Part shown: in pieces, positions 62,018 to 64,000 of the stretch | Numbering within the stretch: position 1 is the first letter of the stretch | How the letters are laid out: every line of letters begins with the position of its first letter | Source: Bacteroidales bacterium | Lineage (GTDB): Bacteria > Bacteroidota > Bacteroidia > Bacteroidales > UBA3824 | Assembly (NCBI GenBank): GCA_016286055.1 | Contig: JAEERW010000006.1 | Span: 62,001-126,000, forward strand | DNA length: 64,000 nucleotides | Direction: 5' to 3' | Translations under genes and position numbers: made by a program | The notes under the pieces: generated by a model | The model's database searches: none | Told to the model about the DNA's origin: nothing | Seen by the model: only the letters and a program-made list of their open reading frames with translations

Positions 62018-63685
62018 TCAATACGCATTTTCGTGTACCCCTTTTACTGCCCTGCCGCTGGGGTCGTTGAGGTTTTTGAATGAGGGGTCCCATGCCAAGG
62101 CTTCGGCGGTAGAACATGCCACACTCGGTACGCTCGGTACGCTCATTGCCGCAGAATCGCTTGGGAAAAGTTCTGAGAAAATTGAACGGTAATAATATTC
62201 CTCCTTGTTCATGGGAGTGTTGATGGGGAAACGTTCGGCTGCGTGAGCCATCTGTTCGTCGGTAACTGCCTTTGAAGTCATATCTTTGAGACTATCGATC
62301 CAACTGTAACCCACGCCGTCGGAAAACTGTTCTTTCTGTCGCCAAGCAATGCTTTCGGGCAACATATCCGAAAATGCAAGACGTACCACGCGTTTTTCTA
62401 TCTCCTTGCCGGGACACATTTTGGCTTCGGGATTCAGGCGCATTGCCACGTCTAAAAATTCTTTGTCTAAAAACGGAACGCGCCCCTCGACACCCCATGC
62501 CGCAAGCGACTTGTTTGCCCTCAGACAGTCGTAGAGGTAAAGTTTGCCGAGTTTGCGCACCGTCTCGTCATGAAAACTCTTTGCATCGGGTGCTTTGTGA
62601 AAATAGAGGTAACCGCCAAAAATTTCGTCGGCACCCTCGCCGCTGAGCACCATCTTGATGCCCATAGATTTTATTACCCTTGCCAAAAGATACATTGGTG
62701 TACTTGCGCGGACAGTGGTAACGTCGTATGTTTCAATGTGATAGATTACGTCGCGAATAGCATCCAAACCTTCCTGCACGGTGTAGTTAACCTCGTGGTG
62801 CACAGTGCCGAGATGATCTGCCATAACGCGAGCCTTAGCCAAGTCGGGCGAACCTTTGATGCCCACTGCAAACGAGTGCAGACGCGGCCACCAAGCATGT
62901 TCCTGATCGTCGGTTTCAACGCGTTTGGCTGAATACTTGTTGGCAACGGCCGAAATTACCGAACTGTCTAATCCGCCCGAAAGCAACACTCCGTAAGGCA
63001 CATCGCTCATAAGTTGACGTTTAACAGCGGCTTTGAGAGCATCGCCAAGTTCTGTTACGTCGGCTTTGTTGTTTTTTACTGCCTCGTAGTTGAACCAATC
63101 GCGGTGCCACCAACGGCGCATTTTGCCCTCCTTGCTGTAATAATAGTATCCGGGGAGGAAAGGTTCGTATTTTTCGCAAAAACCCTCCAAAGCCTTCAAC
63201 TCGCTTGCTACATAGACAGTTCCGTCGTAATCGTAGCCTATATAAAGAGGAATAATTCCGATATGGTCGCGAGCGATAAGGAAAGTGTCGTTTTCCTCGT
63301 CGTAAAGGCAGAAAGCAAAAATACCGTTGAGGTCTTCGATAAAATTGATACCCTTTTCTCTGTAAAGGGCAAGAATCACCTCGCAGTCAGATCCGGTTTG
63401 AAACTCGTATTTGCCTTTGAGACGTTCGCGTATCTGTTGATGGTTGTAAATTTCGCCGTTGACAGCCAGTGCCACCTTTTTGTCTTTGGTGTAAAGCGGC
63501 TGACCGCCCGAAAGCGGGTCCACGATAGCGAGCCTTTCGTGAGCCAGCACACAACGTTTGCTACTATATACTCCGCTCCAATCCGGACCGCGGTGTCTAA
63601 TTTTCGACGACATCAGCAACGCCTTTTCGCGCATCTTTGCCGACATTCCGTCGCATATATTCAGTATTGCTACAAATCCGCACAT
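62018..63685 (-). CDS. asnB: asparagine synthase B (glutamine-hydrolysing)
   Basis: Makes asparagine from aspartate, ATP and glutamine. Class II glutaminase with the nucleophile Cys at position 2 (MCGFVAILN), RGPDWSG and NGEIYNHQQIR. The synthetase domain has the PP-loop GVLLSGGLDSSVI and MVLSGEGADEIFGGYLYFH. 555 aa, full length. The last ~35 residues (AAMSVPSVPSVACSTAEALA) are less conserved. Its promoter has the same operator boxes as gltB and glnN. Confidence 0.96.
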   Translation of the reverse strand: MCGFVAILNICDGMSAKMREKALLMSSKIRHRGPDWSGVYSSKRCVLAHERLAIVDPLSGGQPLYTKDKKVALAVNGEIYNHQQIRERLKGKYEFQTGSDCEVILALYREKGINFIEDLNGIFAFCLYDEENDTFLIARDHIGIIPLYIGYDYDGTVYVASELKALEGFCEKYEPFLPGYYYYSKEGKMRRWWHRDWFNYEAVKNNKADVTELGDALKAAVKRQLMSDVPYGVLLSGGLDSSVISAVANKYSAKRVETDDQEHAWWPRLHSFAVGIKGSPDLAKARVMADHLGTVHHEVNYTVQEGLDAIRDVIYHIETYDVTTVRASTPMYLLARVIKSMGIKMVLSGEGADEIFGGYLYFHKAPDAKSFHDETVRKLGKLYLYDCLRANKSLAAWGVEGRVPFLDKEFLDVAMRLNPEAKMCPGKEIEKRVVRLAFSDMLPESIAWRQKEQFSDGVGYSWIDSLKDMTSKAVTDEQMAHAAERFPINTPMNKEEYYYRSIFSELFPSDSAAMSVPSVPSVACSTAEALAWDPSFKNLNDPSGRAVKGVHENAY

Positions 63686-63714
63686 AATAATAATGTTTAG
63701 TTATTTTTATACCG

Positions 63715-63840
63715 CAAAGTTATGGCTGAGCCACATTGTATGCAATACCGATTGTTCTTAATCGGATGAAAGTTTTTTTACGAGATACCTTTACGAAGTG
63801 TAAGAGAAATTGGTATGGCAAGTAAGGGAAATACGGATGG
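63715..63840 (-). promoter_or_regulatory. asnB promoter with nitrogen-type operator boxes
   Basis: Minus-strand -7 TAACTTTG at 63722-63715; proximal box ATGCAATACCGATTGTTC at 63740-63757; middle TTACGAGA near 63778; distal box GGGAAATACGGATGG at 63826-63840. The 20-base offset to the -7 and the 89-base distance between boxes match glnN exactly. Confidence 0.8.
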
Positions 63841-63930
63841 TGGAGGAAAAAAATTAAAAAAAAATCCATATTCTTGTTGCGTATATCAAAATTATTTTTA
63901 TCTTTACACAAAAATTAATAACTAAACATT

Positions 63931-64000
63931 ATGGAAAATATATTTGATAAAGAAACAATTTTAGTAAATCAAAAATTTACTATTGTCAACAACGAGTATC
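63931..64000 (+). CDS. unknown gene, 3' truncated by window
   Basis: Open reading frame from ATG 63931 (MENIFDKETILVNQKFTIVN) to the end of the window, 23 codons. A TATCTTTA -7-like element lies near 63900. Too short to assign. The gap 63841-63930 shows nothing else. Confidence 0.45.
   Translation, partial: MENIFDKETILVNQKFTIVNNEY

Overview
The window looks like chromosomal DNA of a member of the order Bacteroidales (Bacteroidota), probably host-associated. The evidence is promoters of the TTG / ~23 bp / TAnnTTTG type, lipoproteins with acidic residues after the lipobox cysteine, a type III glutamine synthetase (GlnN), LL-diaminopimelate aminotransferase, FISUMP-like, YARHG and 6-bladed-propeller lipoproteins, and the AAA/DUF4143 and AAA-ATPase-like/PDDEXK genes that abound in this order. 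No rRNA, tRNA or classical CRISPR array was seen.

Layout. 1-13.6 kb (+): end of a FlaA1/CapD-type sugar-nucleotide dehydratase, a phosphatase lipoprotein, YibE/F permease, M18 aminopeptidase, a zinc-ribbon/TPM pair resembling B. subtilis YdjG/YdjH, a C_GCAxxG_C_C protein, and an accessory surface cluster with a LuxR regulator. 13.6-18.6 kb (-): NifU-like protein with GGGtGRT, enolase, an M20 deacylase, an exact 32-bp-period repeat array and DUF2442. 18.6-28.3 kb is an AT-rich accessory island: an OLD-type ATPase/TOPRIM nuclease (+), facing a minus-strand operon of dynamin-like GTPase, HerA/DUF87 ATPase, HNH nuclease toxin and a probable immunity protein. 28.3-39.4 kb (-): YARHG lipoprotein, TcdA, PyrG, PurF, a DUF4143 ATPase, CarB and CarA. 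39.4-44.6 kb (+): AAA/PDDEXK protein, two repeat arrays, and a restriction-modification operon with two DpnM/DpnA-like methylases. 44.6-52.8 kb (-): gltB-gltD-dapF-dapL. 53-58.7 kb: toxin-antitoxin modules and their relics, a duplicated repeat block and a tcdA fragment. 58.8-63.7 kb: glnN (-), a REP-associated transposase within REP palindromes (+), and asnB (-). A plus-strand gene starts at the right edge.

How the genes fit together. Much of the core content makes or uses glutamine and glutamate: GlnN, GltBD, AsnB, PurF, CarAB and PyrG, with DapL using glutamate from GltBD to make cell-wall diaminopimelate. The promoters of gltB, glnN and asnB share an almost identical box centred on CAATACCGATTG at exactly the same distance from the -7 element, plus a second conserved box 89-90 bp further upstream. 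This is a strong candidate for an undescribed nitrogen regulon operator.

Other items that stand out are: (i) the dynamin/HerA/HNH/immunity operon, a candidate antagonism or defence system; (ii) intergenic direct-repeat arrays of unrelated sequence that all keep a 32-34 bp period; (iii) a REPtron with a REP copy inside its own transposase gene; (iv) relics invisible to the ORF track, including a 46-codon PIN toxin with an internal deletion and a DUF2442 3' end that forms direct repeats around a HEPN-MNT module. All family assignments were made by eye from the supplied translations, without database searches.
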